DNA of 64,000 nt from an uncultured Gammaproteobacteria bacterium (GTDB lineage: Bacteria; Pseudomonadota; Gammaproteobacteria; Pseudomonadales; Pseudohongiellaceae): contig CAJXSF010000005.1 of assembly GCA_913061515.1 (NCBI GenBank), positions 24,943 through 88,942 on the forward strand. The letters run 5' to 3'. Made by a program: the position numbers and the translations under genes. Positions 51,996 through 60,978 of this stretch are shown here, piece after piece (positions within the stretch are counted from its first letter, which is position 1; each line of letters begins with the position of its first letter). Under the pieces are notes generated by a model. The model saw only the letters and a program-made list of their open reading frames with translations, had not been told where the DNA came from and did not search any database.

Positions 51996-53407
51996 TAAAT
52001 ACCCACCTCAATTTCAACGCCAGCGCTATGAACAGAAAAATACACAGGATCGGAAGTAGACAAACGAAGATCAATGCTTTTGCCAACGGCGTTAATGCCA
52101 TCCCAAACAACCTCTGTTTGAAAATCTCCAAGCTCTCCCACATCGCCCCATTGCTCTGTCGAGAACGTGCGACCACCATCAAGCGAGTAAGAAAGCATTA
52201 TTTTGGGGTCGACGGTTCCCGATATAAGACCAACGCCAGTTTCCATGACCAACCTGAACTGAGTGAGCTCTATCTCTTTGCCGGGCTGGCTAATTAGTCC
52301 GCCATGAATCGGAGAAAGATCGCGAACACGCTTAATTGTGTCTCCCGAATCGGTATAAGTTTCATCGTCCAGCTCGAGTATGTTCCCGTCTTCATCAGCA
52401 ACCAGGTGTTTGCCATATGCAAATGCATAGCTGTTACCGCGATAGCGACCGGCAACGGGTCCAACATCGTAAACGGTAGATGAAAGCTCAAACCACTGAC
52501 CGCCTTCTGGATAGCAAAACGTGCGATTTTCACTAGGAAACTTCAAGGTATAAAAATTCTGCCCTTGGTAGTTCATGCACCACCCAATGGCGTCATCGGT
52601 TTTGCTGAACTTTGTGAACGCTCTTAACAATGGTTGTGGCGTAAAGTTGCTTTCAATACCAGTTGCAGCCATGCGGTAGACGTTCAGATCGTCACCAAGG
52701 AAGTAGACAACTTTGTCCGTTTTATCAACCGAATGAATGGCGCCTAAGCCGGTTTGAATCATTCCGCCTTCAAGTCGATCAAAAGGCGGATTGCCGCTGC
52801 CGGAGTTCCACCAAGTCTCAGTCGTGTGCTCGCCAAACATATAGACGTTTTGCTGGAAGGCATAAGGCCTAAGCAGTAGGTCAGCATTACTTTCAGCGGC
52901 CGCATAATTGAGAGCATTTATACTGAGCGGCACCCCGGCATCAGAAGTGCAGAAACGCCCTTCATCGCCATCATAGATTGCCTGGCTATTGATCACAGTC
53001 ACGGAGTCTGGTGACTCGAAATCAACATCGGTGCCAAGCGTTAAAGTTGATCCATCCCACTCGTAAACACTGCCGCCAGTAACAATCACAAGGCTTGAGC
53101 CGAGTCCATCAAATATACAGCGCGCCGTGCCAGAGATAGTGCCGATCGTTGTCACAACTCCATTTCGATCAATTGAATACAGAGTTGTTCCAGTGACCTT
53201 GTATAACACGCCACGGTGCACAAACATGCCGCGATCTGCACCGCTGCCAGTGACAAACGATTTCAAGCCAGGGAACGTCTCCAAAATGTACTCAGAAGTC
53301 CCCGCGCCACTTTGCTGTTGTGGCCAAAAATTTCTAGTTATTTGAGACGATAATGGTCGAGATTTATGCTGATAAACCCCGCCTGCGACATTGATCGGCA
53401 AGTACAT
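51995..53407 (-). CDS. P22 gp10-like tail/DNA stabilisation protein
   Basis: 470 residues, almost the length of P22 gp10 (~472). The start MYLPINVAGGVYQHKSRPLSSQ, NFWPQQQSG and the beta-rich body (VYEWDGSTL, VVYFLGDDLNVYRMA) match packaged-DNA-stabilisation proteins that plug the portal after packaging and join the tail needle. It overlaps the gp4-like gene's stop (TAATG), as expected for co-translated tail-accessory genes. Confidence 0.82.
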   Translation of the reverse strand: MYLPINVAGGVYQHKSRPLSSQITRNFWPQQQSGAGTSEYILETFPGLKSFVTGSGADRGMFVHRGVLYKVTGTTLYSIDRNGVVTTIGTISGTARCIFDGLGSSLVIVTGGSVYEWDGSTLTLGTDVDFESPDSVTVINSQAIYDGDEGRFCTSDAGVPLSINALNYAAAESNADLLLRPYAFQQNVYMFGEHTTETWWNSGSGNPPFDRLEGGMIQTGLGAIHSVDKTDKVVYFLGDDLNVYRMAATGIESNFTPQPLLRAFTKFSKTDDAIGWCMNYQGQNFYTLKFPSENRTFCYPEGGQWFELSSTVYDVGPVAGRYRGNSYAFAYGKHLVADEDGNILELDDETYTDSGDTIKRVRDLSPIHGGLISQPGKEIELTQFRLVMETGVGLISGTVDPKIMLSYSLDGGRTFSTEQWGDVGELGDFQTEVVWDGINAVGKSIDLRLSTSDPVYFSVHSAGVEIEVGI

Positions 53408-53754
53408 TAGTAATCCACCGGTTCGTCTAAAGACTCGTAACTTGGCTGAGTGAGTCTTCGGATTTCTGGCATAGCAACATTGCGACGAGAGAGAATGCGA
53501 TTGTACCGAGCATTAGAAACAGACTTGTCATCGCAAGCTTCAAACGCCATCAGCGCAGAAACATGTGAAGACACTCGATCTGGCACAGGGCCGGCACTCG
53601 CCCACACAGCAACGCCCTCGTCTTTCAACGAGTCGTATACTTGGGCATAGGTTTCGGTAAGCAATAGATCGTCTTCCGGCTTTAATGCTTGGCCGTAACG
53701 AACAACGCCTAACAAGCGTCCCGCCTTGTGCCTTACTTCCTCAATCGTCGCCAT
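53407..53754 (-). CDS. P22 gp4-like head-completion protein
   Basis: 115 residues. A small helical protein directly before the gp10-like gene, the same order as P22 4-10. Starts MATIEEVRHKAGRLLGV; a helix YAQVYDSLKDEGVAVWAS and a C-terminal NARYNRILSRRNVAMPEIRRL follow. It is shorter than P22 gp4 (~166) and probably lacks its muralytic extension. Likely first adaptor beneath the portal. Confidence 0.7.
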   Translation of the reverse strand: MATIEEVRHKAGRLLGVVRYGQALKPEDDLLLTETYAQVYDSLKDEGVAVWASAGPVPDRVSSHVSALMAFEACDDKSVSNARYNRILSRRNVAMPEIRRLTQPSYESLDEPVDY

Positions 53755-53759
53755 GCTGA

Positions 53760-54101
53760 TTACTCGCCTTGAGAGCCGATGTTCAGTTTTTCAGCATTGG
53801 TTTCAGCAAGTGCAACTAGATCGGCTTTCTTCGAACCTTTCGGAATCTCGATTTCTGCCAACTGCAGCGCTGCAACCAATTCTTTACCCGTCATCGTTTC
53901 GTAGATGGAAGGCTCTTTTTTAGGCTCTGCTTTTTTAGACTCCTGCACAACTTCGTAATCAGGATTGCTCAGAGCTTTAGAGATAAAGTGCGCCTCTTTG
54001 TCGCCCCACACAGATGAGTCAACAGTGTCGCCATTGGCAAGCAATTGACCGTAGCTGCGCACAGGCTCATTTGCGCTCTTGTTTGTGTATTTGAACTTCA
54101 T
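53760..54101 (-). CDS. Small phage structural protein with HeH/LEM-like C-terminus
   Basis: 113 residues from ATG 54101 with TTTTGGAG upstream; that T run is also the tail of the preceding terminator. The C-terminal ~35 residues (MTGKELVAALQLAEIEIPKGSKKADLVALA) form a helix-extended-loop-helix, common in phage head proteins and DNA-binding ends. The N-terminal part (MKFKYTNKSANEPVRSYGQLLANGD) may contact the capsid. The function is unknown. Confidence 0.6.
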   Translation of the reverse strand: MKFKYTNKSANEPVRSYGQLLANGDTVDSSVWGDKEAHFISKALSNPDYEVVQESKKAEPKKEPSIYETMTGKELVAALQLAEIEIPKGSKKADLVALAETNAEKLNIGSQGE

Positions 54102-54111
54102 GCGATTCTCC

Positions 54112-54137
54112 AAAAAAGAGGGGCACGAATGCCCCTC
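54112..54137 (-). terminator. Intrinsic terminator inside the phage late operon
   Basis: Minus strand: GAGGGGCA-TTCG-TGCCCCTC followed by six T. Perfect 8-bp stem with a stable TTCG tetraloop, 13 bp after the decoration-like gene. It probably lowers expression of the tail genes relative to capsid. Confidence 0.85.
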
Positions 54138-54150
54138 AAATGGTTGCGAA

Positions 54151-54615
54151 TTAAACTACGCGCGCGTCGTTGAAGACGCCGCATAGCATCACAGTGATTA
54201 CACCAGTGCCACCCGCATTGGCAGCAGCGGTGACCGTAACAATACAGTCAGTCTCTGCGTCCACTTCGGTTGGTTTAACGGTCATCAAGTCTTCCTGTAA
54301 TGGAATCTTAATGCCCACTGTGATCTTCTCGTTGGCGATCGTGTCGCCAGTGATCACACCAGAGTCCAGATACTTGGTTGCATCGCCAGTTACACCGACG
54401 TCCAATTCAAGCGCTTCTGTACCTGTGTCGAGGTCCGATCCAACAAGTTGGCCGAACAACGGAGTAAAGCCTTTTGGAATCTTGAACATTTTCACGATAT
54501 CAGCAGAGCTTGCTGCCGCAGTGAATGTCTTGGAACCAAAAAGCACTTTTAAATCACCACCCGCGCCAACGCCTGGCACGGGAAGGTTGTACTGGTCAGA
54601 CAATAAAGTAGCCAA
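54151..54615 (-). CDS. Putative head decoration/stabilisation protein
   Basis: 154 residues from a TTG start with AAGGGGG upstream. Beta-rich, Gly/Thr/Val-heavy (GDLKVLFGSKTFTAAASSADIVK, ALELDVGVTGDATKYLDSG). It lies between capsid and terminator, the usual place for a decoration or head-fibre protein. No family name by eye. Confidence 0.58.
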   Translation of the reverse strand: MATLLSDQYNLPVPGVGAGGDLKVLFGSKTFTAAASSADIVKMFKIPKGFTPLFGQLVGSDLDTGTEALELDVGVTGDATKYLDSGVITGDTIANEKITVGIKIPLQEDLMTVKPTEVDAETDCIVTVTAAANAGGTGVITVMLCGVFNDARVV

Positions 54616-54625
54616 GGTGACCCCC

Positions 54626-55780
54626 TTAAGCGTCAGCAGCAGCAGAGTGGAAATGAGTGATCATTCCGTGCTGCTTTGCGTTGTAGAAAGTTTTCTTTAA
54701 GTCGTGCTTCATAGAGATGCCGACACCGCTTTGATGCTCGTAGTCATCTTCCTTACGACGCTTGTAAGAAGGCATACGGCCTAGACCGAAACCAACCGCT
54801 TGCGCCCCGCAGAAGAAGCCAATGCCGACACGAGAACCACCGTCACCGCCATTGTCCAGACCATCGCCAGAGGCTGCGTTCGCGCCCCAGACGCCATCCC
54901 AAGGAGAGCCCGAGCCATCGCCATCAATAAAGATGTCGATTTCAGGAACTTCTTTGATGATCACGCCGTTGTAGACAAGATCGCCGCCAGTAAACAGCAC
55001 GTTGTCCTTCATAGAGCGAGGAGCAGCATTCTGGTGAATGGTTGCAAGACTTGCCTCAAGATCGCGGAATGCGTATGAGCCAACGAAGAAAACGTACCAA
55101 GGCTCATCACCCTTGAGCATCACAGGACGAATCAAAGGATTCGCTTGTTTAGCCATGCGCTTGAGCAATGTAACCGTTGAGTAGGTTAGTTTGTCTGCGG
55201 AAGTGTCTACGGCAGAAAGAGAGGATGTGTGATTGCCGGAAGTGTTGTTGCCCTTCGCAGCACCATACAGCACTCGATCTTGGTTCGCGGCATTCCATGT
55301 GTCCATGTTGCCAGCAGAAGCAGCAACAGAGCCGTAAGCGCCTTCGGTGCCGCCGTAGTTAGCGTAAGTGCCGCTAGCTTCGATTGCGCCCATCGCTTGA
55401 ATGATCTGATCGCGCTTTTTCTCCATGCCCCAATTTTGCAGAGCAGGCTTTGCTTCGGTGAACAATTCGAACTCGGACTTCTCGTTCTCTTCGTTGTCCA
55501 CAAGCACACCGTTTCGCCAGTAAGTAGGCTGAAGAGTGTAAGCGTAGTTTGCCAGCGTCTCTTCTTGGCCTGCCAAAGTAGAGCTGCCGTTTACACCTGC
55601 GCTCGACAATTTGGCCACCAATGGGATGCTGCATTTTTTCAAGTCTTGCTTGACCTGAATAATGGCCTCAGTCGTCTTACCGATGTAAGGACCGAAGCGA
55701 CCACCACGAACGTATTCGCGGTTTACTTCTTTCTGAAATCGCGTGACCTGGTTGGCCGGTGCGACGGTTGAGTTTGCCAT
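54626..55780 (-). CDS. Major capsid protein, N4-gp56-like family
   Basis: 384 residues. Sequence features typical of the N4-gp56/DUF4043 capsid group: TLAGQEETLANYAYTLQPTY, WRNGVLVDNEENEKSEFELF, WYVFFVGSYAFRDLEA, GGDLVYNGVIIKEVPEI and FFCGAQAVGFGLG. HK97-fold shell protein. Stands after the scaffold gene, in the expected order. The combination of this capsid with P22-type gp4/gp10 is known in podoviruses outside the P22 type group. Confidence 0.8.
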   Translation of the reverse strand: MANSTVAPANQVTRFQKEVNREYVRGGRFGPYIGKTTEAIIQVKQDLKKCSIPLVAKLSSAGVNGSSTLAGQEETLANYAYTLQPTYWRNGVLVDNEENEKSEFELFTEAKPALQNWGMEKKRDQIIQAMGAIEASGTYANYGGTEGAYGSVAASAGNMDTWNAANQDRVLYGAAKGNNTSGNHTSSLSAVDTSADKLTYSTVTLLKRMAKQANPLIRPVMLKGDEPWYVFFVGSYAFRDLEASLATIHQNAAPRSMKDNVLFTGGDLVYNGVIIKEVPEIDIFIDGDGSGSPWDGVWGANAASGDGLDNGGDGGSRVGIGFFCGAQAVGFGLGRMPSYKRRKEDDYEHQSGVGISMKHDLKKTFYNAKQHGMITHFHSAAADA

Positions 55781-55806
55781 GATTAAAACCTCTTAGGCGT
55801 TTCGGC

Positions 55807-56598
55807 TTAAAGCTGTGAATCTGCGAACATGCTGTCGAGCGTGTCCTCTTTTTCAGACTCAGGCTTAACTGCCGGTGCTGTTGCTAATGATGGCGCTACC
55901 TTGACTTGTTCGGCTTTTTTATCAGCCGGAGCAGGCGTTTCATCGGGATTCAATTCAGCAAGAAGCTCTTGTCGAATTTTCTCTCGATATGCATCAGGAT
56001 CTTGCACAACTTCATCCATGGCCATTTGCTTGGCCGCAGTTTCGTATGCAAATTTTGCAGGGTTAGAGTGCTCTCTCATTTTCGCGGCAAGCGATGGATT
56101 ATCATTCGCCATTTCCATGAACCGTTTCTCTTTCTCCGCATAGTCAGGTTTTAAGTCCGAATAGAACTCTCTGCTTAACGTGATGCGGGTCTTGAGCTCG
56201 GATTGAGCAAGACGCTTATCAACAGACGCGACAAACTTGTCTGGGTCCGCGAATAAATCAACCTTCTCCTCTTCCTGCTTTTCCTTTGAAGGATTGCGAA
56301 GATTTTGAATCTCCTCCTCCAAAGCCTGCCGCTTGCGCTTTTCGTCTTGGTACGCCGCGATTGGTATGTGACCCTTCGGTACTTCGTCAGGATCACCATT
56401 AGCTGCCTTGTCTTGTTCCGCTGATGGCGTCTCAGCGTCTTTTTCGCCCTTATCCGATTGAGCATCGTCCTTCTTGCTTTCTTCGTCAGCGTCGTCCTGA
56501 TCGCTTACGTTGTCCGCTTCCGGTTGATCTTCATCGGATGTTTCGAAGACTTCGTCCAGCCCGTTGATGCCAACTGCATCATCGTCTACATCTGCCAT
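55807..56598 (-). CDS. Scaffolding protein (putative)
   Basis: 263 residues. Very acidic first third (DDVNLD... EEEKVD, DKGEKDAETPSAEQDKAANG), helices in the middle and a charged C-terminus (KKAEQVKVAPSL). Immediately before the capsid gene, the classic place for a scaffold. AAGGAG before ATG. Confidence 0.72.
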   Translation of the reverse strand: MADVDDDAVGINGLDEVFETSDEDQPEADNVSDQDDADEESKKDDAQSDKGEKDAETPSAEQDKAANGDPDEVPKGHIPIAAYQDEKRKRQALEEEIQNLRNPSKEKQEEEKVDLFADPDKFVASVDKRLAQSELKTRITLSREFYSDLKPDYAEKEKRFMEMANDNPSLAAKMREHSNPAKFAYETAAKQMAMDEVVQDPDAYREKIRQELLAELNPDETPAPADKKAEQVKVAPSLATAPAVKPESEKEDTLDSMFADSQL

Positions 56599-56608
56599 GC
56601 GTCACTCC

Positions 56609-56651
56609 TTGCCCGTAAGTCGGCATCACTATTTGCCCGTAGTCCGGCATC
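56609..56651. repeat. Direct repeat before the scaffold gene
   Basis: TTGCCCGTAAGTCGGCATC (56609-56627) and TTGCCCGTAGTCCGGCATC (56633-56651), 24-bp period, between the portal terminator and the scaffold gene. May be a duplicated leader or protein-binding site. Confidence 0.45.
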
Positions 56652-56670
56652 GACCCTGATCGCTCAGGCG

Positions 56671-56697
56671 TAAAAAAACCGCAATTAAGCGGCTTCG
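56671..56697 (-). terminator. Weak intrinsic terminator upstream of the portal stop
   Basis: Minus strand: AAGCCGC-TTAATT-GCGGTTT then further T. Seven-base stem with one G-T. It lies just past the portal gene, before the scaffold gene. Confidence 0.6.
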
Positions 56698-56700
56698 GTT

Positions 56701-58569
56701 CTAGCTAATTGATTGAGGCGTGGGATCAGGATTGGCGATAAGCAACTGGTTCTTAACCTGCTTGGTAATCGCATCCATATTCTTGTCTGTGGTCTCTGCA
56801 GCAACCTTATCGATCTCACCAGCTTTCTTCTGGTTGTCGATCTGCTTACCTTGAAGGTCTAGCTGCGCGTTTGCCTCGCTGAACTGTTGTTGTTTTTGCT
56901 CTGCAGCCATTACAGCCTGCTCTCGCTCGTCGATATCCTTGATCAAATCCTCTTTGTCGCGAATCTCAGAGAGTTTCAGTAGCGACTTGAGCGGTATCTC
57001 TTTGCGGCTAGCAGCAAGCTCGTAAAGCATGCGGAACTGCTCTTGCTGAACGTTGATCGAGTTGGCTGATTGAGAAAGGATGATGTCCATATCAAGTTCA
57101 GCGATTGGATTCTGAGTCTGAACCATTTCCTCTAATCGCGGGTCTTGAGCCTCGACCATTTGCATAAACAACTGAGCGGCACGTCTGCGCTCTTCGGTGT
57201 TCTGCGATTCGTCGTTGATGAACTCTTCCATTTGCTGCTTGCGGGTAATCGGCACGTTTATGCCAACCCAGCGCAGCTTGTCATAGTCATCTGTTACGCG
57301 AATCCATTTCTCTTGCGTCCAGTGCTGCTTGATTCGATACCACACCTGGCGAAAGACTCGTTTTTTCCAACTGGTCATAGCGCTAAACAATGAGTTGGTT
57401 TCGAGCATGCCGGCCATTTGAAGTGACTCAACAGCGACGCCAGAAAGATTGCCTTGGCGCTCACCGGATAGCTGCGCGTTAAAGCTAACCGAATCAAGAG
57501 AGGCTTTTGCATCTTGGAACAGCTTGAACTGCGCCTCTGCCATGTCACCAGTTTGGATAACACCAAAGTCTTTGTCTTCGCCTTCAAACTCTATATGGCC
57601 ATCAGGCTTTGCGAGCTCACGCTTCATTGCCGGGACGTCTTTGATCGTGCCTTTCTTAGACTTGGTTTGTCTGCTTGACAGCATGAACAAGAACTTGCTG
57701 CGGCGATGATTGATTTCGTTCTGGGGGTCTATCCAATAGCGCACCTCACCGAACCGCTCATTGTCTCGATTGATGTAGGCGCCAACGAGTTCAATAGGAT
57801 TTTCAGGGAAACCGAATTCGTCTTTGTAAGTCGACTTTGCAGGCTTCTCGAGTATTTCGTCGCCAGTAAAGATAACCATGTGCCACACGCCACCCTCGAG
57901 ATAGAACTCTTGGGCAACCAGAATGCGCTCGCGATCCTCTGATACCATGCCAAGCGATGGCCGATCTTCGAACGTCTCGTCTACGTCAGAGCCTGCACCA
58001 ACGGCGCGATCGATAGCGTCCGACTTGTTAGGAAACATCGCCTTAACAACGTCGACATCCATCCAAAGCATGATTCCCATATACCGGGCATCTTTGAAGT
58101 CTGAACGGCGTGAATACGGGTCGAAGTAAATGCGATCCCATGGAATGAGCGTAGGCGTGATTACAATCTCGTCATTGCGCTGAGAAATATCAACGATACA
58201 ACCGCCGTAACCTTCAACAATCAGGTTGTCGAACACCTCCAACTCCAAGTCATCAAAGTTTGTCGCATCAGCAACATAGCGAAGCGCATCGGTTACCGCT
58301 TCGCTGGACTCTTCGTGCGCTCTGGTGCGCGCATACGCTTTAGGGTCTGATCGACGCTGAATGAGAAGCCCTTTCAAGCCTTCTACTTTCGGTTTAATGC
58401 GATTATCGACAATGGGCGCTTGGTTGCGCGCGCGCAGCTTCTGGGCCTCTTTCTCTGACCATTGGCGATTGTCTTTGTAATCGCGATCACGCTCGGATAA
58501 TTCTCGGGCAATGATGGTCAGGTTTTGGAATTCCTGAATATGCTGTTGGAAAGTTCTTACATCACTCAT
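56701..58569 (-). CDS. Portal protein, P22 gp1-like
   Basis: 622 residues from ATG 58569, overlapping the terminase stop as ATGA. Motifs: NRIKPKVEGLKGLLIQRRSDPKA, CIVDISQRNDEIVITPTLIPWDRIYFDPYSRR, WIDPQNEINHRRSKFLFMLSS and SFNAQLSGERQGNLSGVAVESLQM. The C-terminal part is helical and Gln-rich (MAAEQKQQQFSEANAQLDL), like the P22 barrel, but shorter. It forms the dodecameric DNA gate. Confidence 0.87.
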   Translation of the reverse strand: MSDVRTFQQHIQEFQNLTIIARELSERDRDYKDNRQWSEKEAQKLRARNQAPIVDNRIKPKVEGLKGLLIQRRSDPKAYARTRAHEESSEAVTDALRYVADATNFDDLELEVFDNLIVEGYGGCIVDISQRNDEIVITPTLIPWDRIYFDPYSRRSDFKDARYMGIMLWMDVDVVKAMFPNKSDAIDRAVGAGSDVDETFEDRPSLGMVSEDRERILVAQEFYLEGGVWHMVIFTGDEILEKPAKSTYKDEFGFPENPIELVGAYINRDNERFGEVRYWIDPQNEINHRRSKFLFMLSSRQTKSKKGTIKDVPAMKRELAKPDGHIEFEGEDKDFGVIQTGDMAEAQFKLFQDAKASLDSVSFNAQLSGERQGNLSGVAVESLQMAGMLETNSLFSAMTSWKKRVFRQVWYRIKQHWTQEKWIRVTDDYDKLRWVGINVPITRKQQMEEFINDESQNTEERRRAAQLFMQMVEAQDPRLEEMVQTQNPIAELDMDIILSQSANSINVQQEQFRMLYELAASRKEIPLKSLLKLSEIRDKEDLIKDIDEREQAVMAAEQKQQQFSEANAQLDLQGKQIDNQKKAGEIDKVAAETTDKNMDAITKQVKNQLLIANPDPTPQSIS

Positions 58570-60053
58570 GTTGTTTTCCAATCGTCGCCTTCTTCGTCAT
58601 CAAAGCCATAAGGGTCCTTGTCGCTAGTCTCGTCTTTTGGAATTTCACGAACGTAAGGTCTAGCCATACACGCATAGCGCCACTCGTCCGCAGCGTGGTC
58701 TTCCATATCACTGTCGAGGTCTTCTGGTCTTGTGCCGTCGTGCTGTAAAGCGGGAATTGTTCGAATTGAGTCTTTGCAGGTGTTAAAGCAATAGATCATT
58801 GGTCGATTGCCAACAGGGTCTCCAAAGTCTTCACCTTTAAGTCTTGCGCGCATCTGATCCCAGCCACCCATCGCGCCACCAGATGGAACACGCTTGTTGT
58901 CAGCGCGCTGAAAGAACGGACCACCTGCACCACGCATTCTTTCTGCAATCGATGGGCCTCCATCTTCGGCAAACGCAGCAGGATCTAAAACCGCTCGATC
59001 ACAGTCGTTGCCCCGCAACTTGAGACCCTTACCAACTTCCTCTGCAGTAAGCTTTAAGCCTTTGTTTGCGATTGTGACGCCAAGATCGTTGCGCTTTGCT
59101 CCGTACCATTCCTGATATCGAACCATTGCGCCTTGGGGAATCCAGATGCCATTAACGAAAGTGTCTTCGGAAGCAATAGCCCACCAACCGAATGAGAAAG
59201 GCTTAGCGCTGCCCCAATCGCCAGAGATAAGTTTCATCCAGTGCTCTGGAATATCGAACGGATCAATAACGTGCTGATCTGACCACTCTTCGAAGTAGGC
59301 GCCTTCGATCACGTTCCAATCACCCTTCTCCATCGCATCGATTAATGCTTTAGAGCCAAGGCCTCGAAGTCGTTTAATGTAATTGGGATCGTCTTGCGCC
59401 ATTGAAGGGTTGTCATCAAGTCGCGCTGGGATGTACTGGCGAAGCATTCCGCCTTCTTCATCCGGCATCGGGTTGATTGACATAGGCTCATACAGATCAA
59501 TGAACGCCGTCTTAACCCAAATGTGTCCGATGTTGCCTGGGTTGCTGCCTGAGATAATTCTAGGAAACTTGCCAGCGTATTCTGGCGGCAGCTCTGGCAA
59601 ACCTACTGCTCGAACCCTGCCTCGCAGAAAACGGTAAATAACCTCAGTGAAAGTAGTGAGCTCGTCGATCAGAAGAACGTGAATTTCTGCCCCTAAATAT
59701 TTGAAGCGGTCTTTTTCATCCTTACAATGGCAAAGGTAAATCTTGCTGCCATTCCAAAACCTGATCTCGTCTTCTACGATCTTTACAAAGCCTTTTCGCT
59801 CCCAGAAAGCAAGAATAGCTCTAAGACCCTTCGGGCCTTCAATGTGATTTTTAACCAGGTCTTCTCGCACTCGTCGAAACAAGTAAACCTGCAGTCCAGC
59901 AATAGCGGAACACCAAAGCACCGCAGCAACACGCATCAAATGCGACTTGCCGCCACCTGCTGCGCCACCATAAAGAATCTCTGTCGCTTCACTTAAAAGC
60001 GCATCGCCTTGGCGCTTGTGAAGCGCTAGCTCAAGGCTTCCCGATTGTGACAT
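58566..60053 (-). CDS. Terminase large subunit
   Basis: 495 residues. N-terminal ATPase: Walker A ILYGGAAGGGKSHL (~26-39), Walker B VLLIDELT (~133). C-terminal nuclease with ISGDWGSAKPFSFGWWA (first Asp) and RAVLDPAAFA (second); DHAADEWRYACM (third Asp) completes a typical RNase-H-type terminase nuclease. P22 gp2-like headful packaging motor. Confidence 0.92.
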   Translation of the reverse strand: MSQSGSLELALHKRQGDALLSEATEILYGGAAGGGKSHLMRVAAVLWCSAIAGLQVYLFRRVREDLVKNHIEGPKGLRAILAFWERKGFVKIVEDEIRFWNGSKIYLCHCKDEKDRFKYLGAEIHVLLIDELTTFTEVIYRFLRGRVRAVGLPELPPEYAGKFPRIISGSNPGNIGHIWVKTAFIDLYEPMSINPMPDEEGGMLRQYIPARLDDNPSMAQDDPNYIKRLRGLGSKALIDAMEKGDWNVIEGAYFEEWSDQHVIDPFDIPEHWMKLISGDWGSAKPFSFGWWAIASEDTFVNGIWIPQGAMVRYQEWYGAKRNDLGVTIANKGLKLTAEEVGKGLKLRGNDCDRAVLDPAAFAEDGGPSIAERMRGAGGPFFQRADNKRVPSGGAMGGWDQMRARLKGEDFGDPVGNRPMIYCFNTCKDSIRTIPALQHDGTRPEDLDSDMEDHAADEWRYACMARPYVREIPKDETSDKDPYGFDDEEGDDWKTT

Positions 60054-60495
60054 TTATGACCGGCACCAATGGCTCGCCATCTTTGCCAGTGATCTCGCTA
60101 TCAACCTTGTCTCTAAGGCCAAGATCGCGAGCAATAATATTGTGGTTGAGAAGGTCGGCCGCTGCGCCTGTGAACTTCTGTTCGTAGATAATTTCTTCTA
60201 CTCGCGTTGTGACTCCAACAAAATCTTCTTTGGCTTTGTAGTTATCCCATGCTGTTTGAGAGATTCCGAGATGAATGCACAGGCCGTTTTTAGTCATTGC
60301 GCGCATTTTAGTAAGATCAACTACGCTAACGTCTCCCTGATAAGAGAAGGCTTTTTGCTCCACCAATGGATTCGCTTCAACCCACTTAAAATACTCAACG
60401 CAGTCATTCCAAAGCTTTGTGGGAGTTGACCAAATTCCATTGCGCCCATGCTTAGCTCTGGACATCCAAAACTTATTTCCTTTTGGAGCAGCCAT
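60031..60495 (-). CDS. Terminase small subunit, P22 gp3-like
   Basis: 154 residues. MAAPKGNKFWMSRAKHGRNG and WNDCVEYFKWVEANPL are signature words of the gp3-like DNA-packaging family; a helical oligomerisation body follows. Recognises the pac site. Overlaps the large subunit by 23 bp. TAATG overlap with the previous gene. Confidence 0.87.
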   Translation of the reverse strand: MAAPKGNKFWMSRAKHGRNGIWSTPTKLWNDCVEYFKWVEANPLVEQKAFSYQGDVSVVDLTKMRAMTKNGLCIHLGISQTAWDNYKAKEDFVGVTTRVEEIIYEQKFTGAAADLLNHNIIARDLGLRDKVDSEITGKDGEPLVPVINVTIGKP

Positions 60496-60842
60496 TACAC
60501 AAGCACCCCATAGTCACAGACACCGCACGGCTCTTTTGGGTCTTTAGCCACAATTCTCAGATAAACGGTTTTAGTGACCGTTCCTGTGGTTGCTGAAAGT
60601 TTAATAAGAGACTTCCCTTCGGTGTTTGTGGTGATTCGTGCGCTTGCTACGTTATCGGATAGATCCTGCCCATCAATCGAAGCATTTCCCTGTAGCAGCG
60701 ACCAAGTGGCTGAAGTGACCTCGGCGTTATCTTCTGCCCAGGCACTGAAATCAATTTCAATAGTTTGGTCGTCGCCTTCCATAGCAAGCACGTCAAGACG
60801 TTGCTGCCTTGTCTGTGTGGTTATGTAAAAGCGCCTTGCCAT
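60495..60842 (-). CDS. Phage protein of unknown function, Ig-like fold suspected
   Basis: 115 residues. MARRFYITTQTRQQRLDVLAMEGDD, then beta-strand pattern VTSATWSLLQGNASI...TTNTEGKSLIKLSATTGTVTKTVYLRIVAKDP, reminiscent of bacterial Ig-like domains. CGVCDYG at the C-terminus has two Cys. It lies between lysozyme and terminase. Confidence 0.6.
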   Translation of the reverse strand: MARRFYITTQTRQQRLDVLAMEGDDQTIEIDFSAWAEDNAEVTSATWSLLQGNASIDGQDLSDNVASARITTNTEGKSLIKLSATTGTVTKTVYLRIVAKDPKEPCGVCDYGVLV

Positions 60843-60978
60843 GGTATGCCTCGTTGTTAGTTTGAGCTCTCTGTCGCCGCTGGCGAGCCTACCAGCTAAT
60901 GAGTACGCCCTACTTGACTTGCAGATTTCACACAGAGGGCGCTACTTCGGGCCGGAATTACCCGCTAACCGTTCTGGA

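Noticed and set aside
51949..52182. Minus-strand frame with a strongly hydrophobic stretch (holin-like)
   Set aside because: It lies wholly inside the gp10-like gene in another frame and has no ribosome-binding site; the hydrophobicity comes from shifting a beta-rich coding sequence.
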